In this document: piece after piece, positions 5,730-11,585 of the stretch
How the letters are laid out: the number at the start of each line of letters is the position of its first letter
How positions within the stretch are numbered: position 1 is the stretch's first letter
Source: Syntrophorhabdus sp.
GTDB lineage: Bacteria; Desulfobacterota; BSN033; UBA1163
NCBI GenBank assembly: GCA_020724025.1
Contig: DYHU01000007.1
Coordinates: forward strand, 18,470-30,063
Length of the DNA stretch: 11,594 nt
Reading direction: 5' to 3'
Made by a program: the position numbers and the translations under genes
Notes under the pieces: model-generated
What the model was told of the DNA's origin: nothing
The model's input: the letters and a program-made list of their open reading frames with translations, nothing else
The model's database searches: none

Positions 5730-7475
5730 ATGGAATATCCTAAAATAATCAAATTGCCGCTGGAGCAATATGCCGTCAAGCCTAACCTTCGGGATTATTT
5801 TAAGATGGTCAAGGAATTTAGTTGGGATAAAGTTTCTCTGGAGTTAGACTGGTTCGACAGTGAACGTATCAACTTGGCTCATGTGGCCATCGACTCACAC
5901 CTTAAAACAGATCGGAGAAACAAGAAGGCCCTGATATGGGAAAGCAAAAGGGGCGAGGAAGAAAAGTACACCTTCCAGGATCTTTCGAGACTGAGCAACA
6001 AGTTCGCCAATGTCCTTGTCAGAAACCTGGGTGTCCGGAAAGGAGACCGGGTCTTCTTTTTCTTAGAGCGGGTCCCGGAGATCTATATCGGCATTCTTGG
6101 AACGCTTAAAGCGGGCGGCGTGATCGGTCCGCTCTTTTCCGCTTTTGGACCGGATGCCGTTAGAGACCGGGTGGCGGATAGCGAAGCAAACGTATTAATC
6201 ACCAGTCCCTCTCTCATGAAGAAAATCAACGAGGTGATCCCTGAACTCCCTGCTCTTGAACATATTATTCTGGTCCGCCGGGGAGAAGGAAAGGTTGACC
6301 TTAAAGGTTTATTTTATGATGAGGTGATGGCCGAGGCCTCTGAAGCCTTCGATATTGTTAAAACTCACAAAGAAGATTACGCCATTATGCACTACACCTC
6401 CGGCACAACGGGAAAACCAAAGGGAGCTGTCCATGTCCATGGAGCCGCGGTGGGCCATTACGCCACCGCTAAATACGTTCTGGATCTCCAGGAGAAAGAT
6501 ACCTACTGGTGCACGGCAGACCCAGGTTGGGTCACCGGGACCTCTTACGGGATGTTTGGTCCCTGGTTGAATGGAGCCACTCAAGTTGTTTATGAAGGAG
6601 GGTTCAGTGCGAAACACTGGTACAGCTTCCTTGAACGGAGGAAAGTGACCATTTGGTACACAGCACCTACAGCCATCCGGATGCTCATGAAAGCAGGGAA
6701 CGAGCTTCCACGGCAGCATGGTTTTGATTCATTGCGTCACCTGTACAGTGTGGGGGAGCCTCTCAACCCTGAGGCCGTTGTCTGGGGGAAGGAGATCTTT
6801 GGAAAAGCTTTCCACGATAACTGGTGGCAGACGGAGACCGGGGCGATCATGATCGCCAACTACCCGATTCAGGACATTAAGCCTGGTTCCATGGGAAGAC
6901 CTTTCCCCGGGATTCATGCAGGAATCGTGGATGACAACTTCAATGAGCTCCCCCCCGGCGAAGAAGGAAACCTGGCCCTCAGGCCCGGGTGGCCTTCCAT
7001 GTTCCGTACCTATTGGAAAAAAGAAGAATTGTATCAATCCCGATTCAAGAATGGGTGGTACATCACAGGGGACAGGGCGAGAAAGGATGAAGAGGGCTAC
7101 TACTGGTTTGTGGGTCGGACCGACGATGTGATCAACACGGCAGGACACCTGGTGGGTCCTTTTGAGGTGGAATCGGTTCTCATAGAACATCCTGCTGTTG
7201 CAGAAGCAGGTGTGATTGGTAAACCGGACCCGATCGCCATGGAGGTCGTTAAGGCCTTTGTCTCCTTGAAAGACGGTTACCCCCCCTCAGAAGAATTGCG
7301 GCATGACATCCAAAAATTTGTAATGAAGCGGCTCTCCAGCACTGCGGCTCCCCGTGAAATTGAGTTCATCCCCACGTTGCCCAAGACGAGGAGTGGAAAG
7401 ATCATGCGGAGGCTGCTGAAGGCCAAGGAACTCGGGCTACCCTTGGGGGACACCTCGACCATGGAAGAGGATTGA
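5730..7475 (+). CDS. Acetyl-CoA synthetase-like AMP-forming acyl ligase (ANL superfamily)
   Basis: A 581-residue adenylate-forming enzyme. The P-loop is YTSGTTGKPKG (222-232), the A5 motif WWQTETG (365-371), the ribose-binding Asp lies in WYITGD (443-448), the hinge region is GRTDDVINTAGH and the C-terminal catalytic Lys557 is in TRSGKIMRR. The WWQTETG tryptophan is the residue that closes the acyl pocket in acetyl-CoA synthetases, so acetate or propionate is the likely substrate. The length fits the shorter AcsA type. GPFEVESVL (476-484) also matches that family. AAAGGAG (5716-5722) lies seven bases before ATG 5730, the strongest translation signal in the operon. It follows the carrier protein gene by 48 bases and its stop overlaps a possible TTG start of the next gene, so it may charge CoA or directly the neighbouring carrier. 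A general acetate-assimilating Acs is the alternative. Confidence 0.88.
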   Translation: MEYPKIIKLPLEQYAVKPNLRDYFKMVKEFSWDKVSLELDWFDSERINLAHVAIDSHLKTDRRNKKALIWESKRGEEEKYTFQDLSRLSNKFANVLVRNLGVRKGDRVFFFLERVPEIYIGILGTLKAGGVIGPLFSAFGPDAVRDRVADSEANVLITSPSLMKKINEVIPELPALEHIILVRRGEGKVDLKGLFYDEVMAEASEAFDIVKTHKEDYAIMHYTSGTTGKPKGAVHVHGAAVGHYATAKYVLDLQEKDTYWCTADPGWVTGTSYGMFGPWLNGATQVVYEGGFSAKHWYSFLERRKVTIWYTAPTAIRMLMKAGNELPRQHGFDSLRHLYSVGEPLNPEAVVWGKEIFGKAFHDNWWQTETGAIMIANYPIQDIKPGSMGRPFPGIHAGIVDDNFNELPPGEEGNLALRPGWPSMFRTYWKKEELYQSRFKNGWYITGDRARKDEEGYYWFVGRTDDVINTAGHLVGPFEVESVLIEHPAVAEAGVIGKPDPIAMEVVKAFVSLKDGYPPSEELRHDIQKFVMKRLSSTAAPREIEFIPTLPKTRSGKIMRRLLKAKELGLPLGDTSTMEED

Positions 7476-7489
7476 GATTGGAGACGCGA

Positions 7490-8314
7490 ATGTTAACCCC
7501 ACAGGAATTTTTTGACCTAAACGGTTTTGAACATCAAGGGCTCTTCTCAAAAGACGAAGCTGTATGGACGGCACTGAATCGTCTGAACGACTATCTTTCT
7601 GCCTTCTTCCAGAAACCTTGGCCGCTATCCAAGATAACAGGCCTCATCGACAAACCCCTTGTGATTTATAACGGTGAAGTGCGAAATGACCTTGAGATAG
7701 AAACGTCAGGTCCCCAGAATTCGATTCGAGTCTCCATGAAAAGAGAAATCGTAAAAGAGGCGGCTGTGATTTTGCCCGGAGCATACCTTTCCAATGACAA
7801 AATCATCATCGGGCCGGGAACGATCGTTGAGCCGGGTGCGTTTATTAAGGGACCGGTGATCATTGGGAATCACTCTGAAATTCGACAGGGAGCTTATATC
7901 CGGGGGGATTGCATCGTAGGGGACCGATGTGTTGTCGGACACACGACGGAGGTGAAAGGTTCTATTCTGTTGAATGGCGCAAAGGCAGCACATTTTGCCT
8001 ATGTGGGTGATAGCATTTTAGGGAAAGACGTGAATCTCGGTGCGGGAACAAAGCTTGCTAACCTGAAAATGATCCCTGGGTCGATTACGGTTACCGTGGA
8101 CAAGAAGCGGTACGATACGGGACGGCGTAAGCTGGGGGCGATCCTGGGTGACCATACAGAAACCGGGTGCAACTCAGTCGCTTCTCCTGGCACTCTGATG
8201 GGTCCGGATTCCATTGTTTATTCCGGTGTTGCGGTGCCGGGGGGATATTATCCGAGTCGAACCGTTGTCATGCCTTCCCAGGGCTCTCTTCGGATATACA
8301 GCACGAAGCGTTAA
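7490..8314 (+). CDS. Stand-alone left-handed beta-helix acyltransferase, GlmU C-terminal-domain-like
   Basis: A 274-residue protein starting at ATG 7490, six bases after GGAG (7480-7483); a TTG at 7472 overlapping the previous stop is less likely. The first 90 residues (MLTPQEFFDLNGFEHQGLF...) are a helical, family-specific cap. From about 90 the sequence runs in hexapeptide repeats (IIIGPGTIVEPGAFIKGPVIIG...IRGDCIVGDRCVVG). The block GAKAAHFAYVGDSILGKDVNLGAGT matches the acetyltransfer site of GlmU, with His168 at the place of the GlmU catalytic His. No nucleotidyltransferase domain is fused, so a UDP-sugar pyrophosphorylase label would be misleading. It probably transfers an acetyl or other acyl group to an amino sugar or sugar phosphate. 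Its position after an acyl-activating ligase and a carrier protein fits such a role. Confidence 0.78.
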   Translation: MLTPQEFFDLNGFEHQGLFSKDEAVWTALNRLNDYLSAFFQKPWPLSKITGLIDKPLVIYNGEVRNDLEIETSGPQNSIRVSMKREIVKEAAVILPGAYLSNDKIIIGPGTIVEPGAFIKGPVIIGNHSEIRQGAYIRGDCIVGDRCVVGHTTEVKGSILLNGAKAAHFAYVGDSILGKDVNLGAGTKLANLKMIPGSITVTVDKKRYDTGRRKLGAILGDHTETGCNSVASPGTLMGPDSIVYSGVAVPGGYYPSRTVVMPSQGSLRIYSTKR

Positions 8315-8358
8315 ACCAGAACCCTAACCTGACAGACAGAAGTGGATCAAGCCCGCCC

Positions 8359-8832
8359 TTAAAGATCCTATTCATTTCCTATGGGTTGCCAATCAAAGGT
8401 TCCACCGTAACCTTTACGCCCGATTTGAAGTTATCGGATGTGAAAGTTGACGACTATGTAGGCGTTATCATTGCCTGCATGGCCGGCGGAGCATTACCTT
8501 ACACGTCAGTTCCTCCTATAGCTGTTTCGATAGCTAAAGAAGCTGTAACCCAAGGAAAACCAGTGGCTGCTTCACATGGTTCCGTTATCGTCTTAGCGGA
8601 AGCAGGGTTTTTGGCAGGCAAACGTTATGCCTTCCGGGTTGATCCACTCGGAATTGGCCGGCGTCCGGATGACAGATTCACCGGGGCAATCTATGGCGGC
8701 ACGGGGGTTGTGCAAGATGGAAATATTATTACTTGTGGTGTTTGCCCTCAGGGTTCAGCAAGTTATGGCTTCAATGACTGCACCACCGAGCTCACCCAGG
8801 CATTCATAACTGCGCTTACCACCAAGAAGTAA
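8359..8832 (+). pseudogene. DJ-1/PfpI-family protein, N-terminally truncated
   Basis: The reading frame shows the central and C-terminal parts of the DJ-1/PfpI fold: VTFTPDLKLSDVKVDDY, IIACMAGG, GKPVAASHGSVIVLAEAG and the closing VVQDGNIITCG. About 40 N-terminal residues of the usual fold are absent, and there are only 44 bases between the preceding stop (8314) and the homologous part, so no room for them. No ATG is available in frame; the first internal candidate is TTG 8386 without a ribosome-binding site, and GTG 8167 lies deep in the previous gene. The nucleophile elbow (AxCHG in active members) reads AASHG, with no Cys. A deletion that fused this remnant behind the beta-helix gene is the simplest explanation. 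A short expressed protein from TTG 8386 cannot be excluded, as the frame has no internal stop. Confidence 0.6.
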
Positions 8833-8885
8833 CCATAGACAATAAATGGAGTGAGGCCTACAGGGACTGTTGCAGAAATCCATTT

Positions 8886-8956
8886 CATCCTTCGACAAGC
8901 TTGTCCTGAGTCCCGCACTGCGCGGGATTCACCCTTCGAGACCCTCAGGGCGAACG
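8886..8956. repeat. Dispersed intergenic repeat of the 'CCTTCGACAAGC...CTCAGGGCGAACGG' type
   Basis: The stretch holds a perfect 12-base palindrome GACAAGCTTGTC (8894-8905), a hairpin TCCCGC (8911-8916)/GCGGGA (8922-8927), and a second arm CCCTTCGAGACCCTCAGGG (8932-8950). The halves 'CATCCTTCGA' and 'CACCCTTCGA' are near direct repeats. From general knowledge this family is scattered through intergenic regions of many environmental bacteria. Nothing else is visible between the DJ-1 remnant and the toxin-antitoxin promoter. Confidence 0.6.
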
Positions 8957-8984
8957 GTTGATTTGGTCAACCCCCTGTACAGAG

Positions 8985-9022
8985 TTAGACGTCTTGACGT
9001 TTAGACGTCATACTGTTATACT
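8985..9022 (+). promoter_or_regulatory. Promoter with tandem operator of the RHH-RelE toxin-antitoxin operon
   Basis: TTGACG (8994-8999) and TATACT (9017-9022) are separated by exactly 17 bases. The nine-base sequence TTAGACGTC occurs at 8985-8993 and again at 9001-9009, 16 bases apart, on either side of the -35. Each contains the palindrome GACGTC. Ribbon-helix-helix antitoxins bind short tandem palindromes, so these are the likely autorepression sites. AGGAGG (9037-9042) then precedes ATG 9050 by seven bases, a perfect ribosome-binding site. Confidence 0.8.
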
Positions 9023-9049
9023 GGCACAACTACATTAGGAGGTAACAAT

Positions 9050-9283
9050 ATGGCTACCCAGGTTAAACGCGCCACAATATATTTAGATTCCGATTTACAT
9101 AAGGCTCTGCGGTTGAAAGCAGTTGAAACCTCTCGATCAGTATCAGAGCTTGTAAATAATGCCGTCAGAGAAACTCTTGCGGAGGACGCAGAGGATATTG
9201 CAGCGTTCGAAGAAAGGGTTAGGGAGCCTTTGATTAGCTATGATGAAATGGTCAAAAGGCTAAAAAAAGATGGCCGTATATAA
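9050..9283 (+). CDS. CopG/ribbon-helix-helix antitoxin
   Basis: A 77-residue protein. The DNA-binding strand KRATIYLD (6-13) is followed by helix 1 (SDLHKALRLKAVET) and helix 2 (SRSVSELVNNAVRETL, about 28-43), the complete RHH fold. The acidic and then basic tail (44-77, AEDAEDIAAFEERVREP...) would wrap the toxin. It overlaps the downstream toxin gene by 14 bases, so the two are translationally coupled, and it has a much stronger ribosome-binding site (AGGAGG) than the toxin. It should repress its own promoter through the TTAGACGTC repeats. Confidence 0.9.
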   Translation: MATQVKRATIYLDSDLHKALRLKAVETSRSVSELVNNAVRETLAEDAEDIAAFEERVREPLISYDEMVKRLKKDGRI

Positions 9284-9527
9284 AGTCCATTTCAGAGAAT
9301 CCGTAGAGAAAGACCTCAGTACAATACCAAAGAAGGATTTGAAGAGAATTCTCCAACGGATCAAGATGCTTGCAGACAACCCCAAGCCATCAGGCTGCGA
9401 GAAGTTGACCGGTCAAGAAAGGTATCGTGTCCGTCAAGGACAATATCGTATCGTATATTCTATCCAAGACTACGAGCTTTCTGTCTGGATAGTGAAAGGT
9501 GGACATCGTAAAGACATTTATCGTTGA
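9270..9527 (+). CDS. RelE/ParE-superfamily toxin
   Basis: An 85-residue basic protein of normal length for the family. The start YKVHFRESVEKDLSTIPK, the middle KLTGQERYRVRQGQYRIVYSI and the end VKGGHRKDIYR match RelE-like toxins; Arg and Tyr residues in these blocks (Arg53, Arg55, Arg60, His79-Arg80, Tyr84) are the likely active-site set for mRNA cleavage on the ribosome. The ATG lies inside the antitoxin gene (14-base overlap) without a strong ribosome-binding site of its own. No stop or frameshift is seen, unlike the HigB copy at 3832. A ParE-type gyrase poison is the alternative. Confidence 0.88.
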   Translation: MAVYKVHFRESVEKDLSTIPKKDLKRILQRIKMLADNPKPSGCEKLTGQERYRVRQGQYRIVYSIQDYELSVWIVKGGHRKDIYR

Positions 9528-9582
9528 AGCAAACAAACGGCTCCACCGTCGATTAGCTCATTTTTGACCCGTCATCTTTTGC

Positions 9583-9615
9583 TCCCCCTATTTCTTTCTT
9601 GTCGAAAAAGGGGGA
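9583..9615. repeat. Stem-loop with 12-base arms downstream of the toxin gene
   Basis: TCCCCCTATTTC (9583-9594) and GAAAAAGGGGGA (9604-9615) pair at 11 of 12 positions around a nine-base loop. It begins 55 bases after the RelE stop. There is no following T-run on the plus strand, so it is not a standard terminator. The GGGGGACA-type arm resembles REP sequences linked with Y1 (RAYT) transposases, but this is only a resemblance. Confidence 0.5.
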
Positions 9616-9707
9616 CATCCTATATTGATCCTGTCAAGGGGCGAAAACGAATTTCAGGGACGGAGACGCCCCGATTGGCGGAGGCCAGACCCCCTTGATG
9701 TAGGATG
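9616..9707. repeat. Imperfect nested inverted repeat of unknown nature
   Basis: Three pairs nest in order: CATCCTA (9616-9622) with TAGGATG (9701-9707), TCAAGGGG (9634-9641) with CCCCTTGA (9691-9698), and, as an alternative inner fold sharing bases, GGGGCG (9638-9643) with CGCCCC (9667-9672). It abuts the preceding stem-loop without a gap. A relic of a small mobile element or a structured RNA are both possible. Apart from the two structures, 9528-9788 holds only a short open stretch (9704-9778, DGIPPVSEGERLKLVKEVYEIL..) that I cannot identify. Confidence 0.45.
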
Positions 9708-9788
9708 GCATACCACCTGTGAGTGAAGGAGAACGATTAAAATTGGTGAAAGAGGTCTATGAAATTCTGAGGAAATGAGGTGATCTGT

Positions 9789-9911
9789 TTGAATCCACGT
9801 GAAATTCCAAACTATTGGGAAGGTAATTGTTTTGGCTGTTCAAAAACAAATACAAGAGGTTTACAACTTCGATTTTGGAAGTCTGAGAAGGGCTGTTTCA
9901 CCAACCCTTGA
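9789..9911 (+). pseudogene. Truncated start of a hot-dog-fold (PaaI-like) thioesterase
   Basis: A 40-codon frame opens with TTG 9789 behind GAGGTGAT and reads NPREIPNYWEGNCFGCSKTN, then TRGLQLRFWKSEKG. This is the typical N-terminus of PaaI/4HBT-type thioesterases (CFGCG..N..GLGLRF). The family then needs about 100 more residues with the hot-dog helix, but here TGA follows at 9909 and the sequence passes into the leader of the HicB-type gene. The good ribosome-binding site and intact opening suggest a recent truncation. An expressed 40-residue Cys-containing peptide is unlikely but possible. Confidence 0.6.
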
Positions 9912-9943
9912 CAATGATACCAGTAAAAGATTGGAGGTTGATC

Positions 9944-10273
9944 ATGGCTCTGAAAAATGACCGATATACTTATCGAGTAACCTGGTCTGAAGATGATAAT
10001 GAGTACGTAGGTTTATGCGCTGAATTTCCAAGCTTGAGTTGGCTGTCTAAGAAACCGGAGGCAGCTTTAAAAGGAATCCGTAAATTAGTTGAAGATGTCG
10101 TAAAGGATATGCAGAACGAAGGTGAAGCCGTTCCCGAACCAATCGCCTGCAGGCATTATAGTGGCAAATTCATAGTACGGGTTCCTCCCCAAGTTCATCG
10201 AAAACTCGCAATCCAAGCAGCCGAATCTGGAGTCAGTCTGAATCGTCTTACCAGTTCAAAGTTAAGTCAATAA
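9944..10273 (+). CDS. HicB-family antitoxin, apparently orphan
   Basis: A 109-residue protein from ATG 9944, six bases after GGAGG; an ATG at 9914 in the same frame lacks a ribosome-binding site. The N-terminal half (DRYTYRVTWSEDDNEYVGLCAEFPSLS...) is the partial-RNase-H-like HicB fold. The C-terminal third (FIVRVPPQVHRKLAIQAAESGVSLNRL, about 76-102) is a ribbon-helix-helix DNA-binding domain. HicB normally neutralises the small mRNA interferase HicA encoded next to it. No HicA-like frame is found within 380 bases upstream or in the 46 bases downstream before the next gene. It may be a solo regulator, as is common for this 'CAEFPSLSWL' subfamily, or a survivor of a broken pair. Confidence 0.82.
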   Translation: MALKNDRYTYRVTWSEDDNEYVGLCAEFPSLSWLSKKPEAALKGIRKLVEDVVKDMQNEGEAVPEPIACRHYSGKFIVRVPPQVHRKLAIQAAESGVSLNRLTSSKLSQ

Positions 10274-10319
10274 GGCTTTCCACATAACACTCATCGTTTC
10301 CCCTTATCTTTCTTATTTC

Positions 10320-10496
10320 CTATTTCTCAATTCTCAATTTTTGAATCTCTTTCTGGACATCCTTCCACATATGGCCGTGTAAGGTCAGGGGCAGTTTACA
10401 AAAAGGACAGGTGAGAACCGCCCCTTCGAACAATTCCTCCAGGGAGTAATCTTTTTTACGGCCGCAGACCGGGCAACTAAAGGGTATTTTTCCCAT
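10320..10496 (-). CDS. Small zinc-ribbon protein
   Basis: A 58-residue protein starting MGKIPFSCPVCGRKK at ATG 10496. Two CxxC knuckles (Cys8/Cys11 and Cys30/Cys33) make a complete four-cysteine zinc site, followed by a charged helix WKDVQKEIQKLRIEK. The function is unknown. It lies 60 bases downstream of the radical SAM gene on the same strand. Extending to TTG 10532 would add 12 residues (MSLRGAEQRSNL) that are just the translation of a dispersed repeat, so ATG 10496 is the better start, though it has no clear ribosome-binding site. Confidence 0.6.
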   Translation of the reverse strand: MGKIPFSCPVCGRKKDYSLEELFEGAVLTCPFCKLPLTLHGHMWKDVQKEIQKLRIEK

Positions 10497-10497
10497 G

Positions 10498-10530
10498 AGA
10501 TTGCTTCGTTGCTCTGCTCCTCGCAATGAC
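10498..10530. repeat. Dispersed 'GTCATTGCGAGGAGC...GAAGCAATCT' repeat
   Basis: On the minus strand the bases read GTCATTGCGAGGAGCAGAG, then CAACGAAGCAATCT. I recognise this as a widespread intergenic repeat of Desulfobacterota, Nitrospirota and relatives. It occupies most of the gap between the radical SAM gene and the zinc-ribbon gene and ends directly at the latter's ATG, probably displacing its original leader. Confidence 0.65.
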
Positions 10531-10556
10531 AAATCATTTATTACGTTTGTATTAGC

Positions 10557-11585
10557 TTATGCCCAGATGCCGGGAATGGGTTTTCCACAGTACTTACACT
10601 TTCCAGCTTTGAGGTTGATCTCCCCTACCATATATCCCGTTCGCTGGATGATCATCTTTTTACACTTCGGGCAGAAGGTGTTTTCAGCCTCATGGCCTGG
10701 AATATTTCCGATATAGACATACTCCAGCCCTGCGGATAAAGCCACTGCCCGGGCCTTCTCAAGTGTTGAAACAGGGGTTGGAGGCAGGGTCCTCAGTTTA
10801 TATAAAGGGTAGAACCTTGAAAAATGGACCGGAGTCTCCGCGCCCAATTCTTTCTTTATCCACAGGCACATCTCTCTGACCAGGAACATCTCATCATTCT
10901 TCGTGGGAATCATCAGATTCGTAATCTCCAGATGAACTTTCTCTTCTTTCAGAATCTTCAATGTCTCAAGGACCGGATTGAGTTCCCCATTGCACAATTC
11001 ACGATAGAAGGGTTCTGAAAAACCTTTCAGATCAATGTTGGCCGCATCCAGTACCTTACATAGATTCCGGAGCGGGGCGGGATTGATGAAGCCATTCGAA
11101 TGAGTCACATTGAGGAGCCCCGCCTTCTTGGTGAGCTGGGCAATGTCTGACAAATACTCGTAGAAGATGGTGGGCTCGACATAGGTGTAAGCGATCGAAT
11201 GGGCGCCTACCTCTTTGGCCTTCTTCACGATCGTTTCCGGCGGGACATCATAACTGAACACATCCTCGGGAGAGGCCTGGGAGATCTCCCAGTTCTGACA
11301 GAACTTGCACTGGAAATTGCATCCTGCCGTGGCCAGAGAGAAGGAGATCGTGCCTGGCAGAATGTGAAAGAAGGGTTTCTTCTCGATCGGATCTGGATGG
11401 ATCGCACAGGGATTTCCGTAAACCAGGCTGTAATATTTTCCGTCCCGGTTCTCCCGCACCCTGCAAAGGCCTCTCTTCCCCCTGGAGACGCGGCACTGAT
11501 GGGGACAGAGTTCGCACCGGATGTCTCCTCCCTCGAGTGGCGTATAAAGCGAAGAAAGTTTCGTCCTGATGAGGCCTTTCTTCAT
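10557..11585 (-). CDS. amrS: AmmeMemoRadiSam-type radical SAM enzyme (PflA-like)
   Basis: A 342-residue protein. An N-terminal cysteine cluster CELCPHQC...GLC (Cys24, 27, 31, 41) precedes YGNPCAIHPDPIEKKPFFH, a hallmark of this family. The radical SAM motif CNFQCKFC (Cys89, 93, 96) binds the 4Fe-4S cluster that cleaves S-adenosylmethionine; YTYVEPT and NIDLKGF are the following barrel strands. The C-terminus carries an extra zinc ribbon (CPKC 305-308, CKYC 330-333). The family belongs to the conserved AMMECR1-MEMO1-radical SAM trio, whose reaction is not firmly known; the two partners are not in this window and may lie beyond the right edge. ATG 11585 follows AAGGG very closely and the frame stays open to the edge (Ala-Gln-Gly before Met), so the true start may lie outside. 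Confidence 0.88.
   Translation of the reverse strand: MKKGLIRTKLSSLYTPLEGGDIRCELCPHQCRVSRGKRGLCRVRENRDGKYYSLVYGNPCAIHPDPIEKKPFFHILPGTISFSLATAGCNFQCKFCQNWEISQASPEDVFSYDVPPETIVKKAKEVGAHSIAYTYVEPTIFYEYLSDIAQLTKKAGLLNVTHSNGFINPAPLRNLCKVLDAANIDLKGFSEPFYRELCNGELNPVLETLKILKEEKVHLEITNLMIPTKNDEMFLVREMCLWIKKELGAETPVHFSRFYPLYKLRTLPPTPVSTLEKARAVALSAGLEYVYIGNIPGHEAENTFCPKCKKMIIQRTGYMVGEINLKAGKCKYCGKPIPGIWA

Noticed and set aside
6309..7190. Long minus-strand open frames (136 and 153 codons) opposite the ligase gene
   Set aside because: The plus strand carries all ligase motifs without interruption; the antisense frames lack ribosome-binding sites and known motifs.
8167..8358. GTG start at 8167 for the DJ-1/PfpI frame
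   Set aside because: It lies 148 bases inside the well-supported beta-helix gene and encodes no DJ-1-like sequence before 8359; the open frame there is a shadow.
9908..9936. TTGACA at 9908-9913 as the -35 of the HicB-type gene
   Set aside because: No -10-like hexamer occurs at 15-19 bases downstream (the sequence there is TTGGAG, part of the ribosome-binding site).
10274..10319. Possible terminator between the convergent HicB-type and zinc-ribbon genes
   Set aside because: The stretch is pyrimidine-rich but shows no GC stem or inverted repeat.
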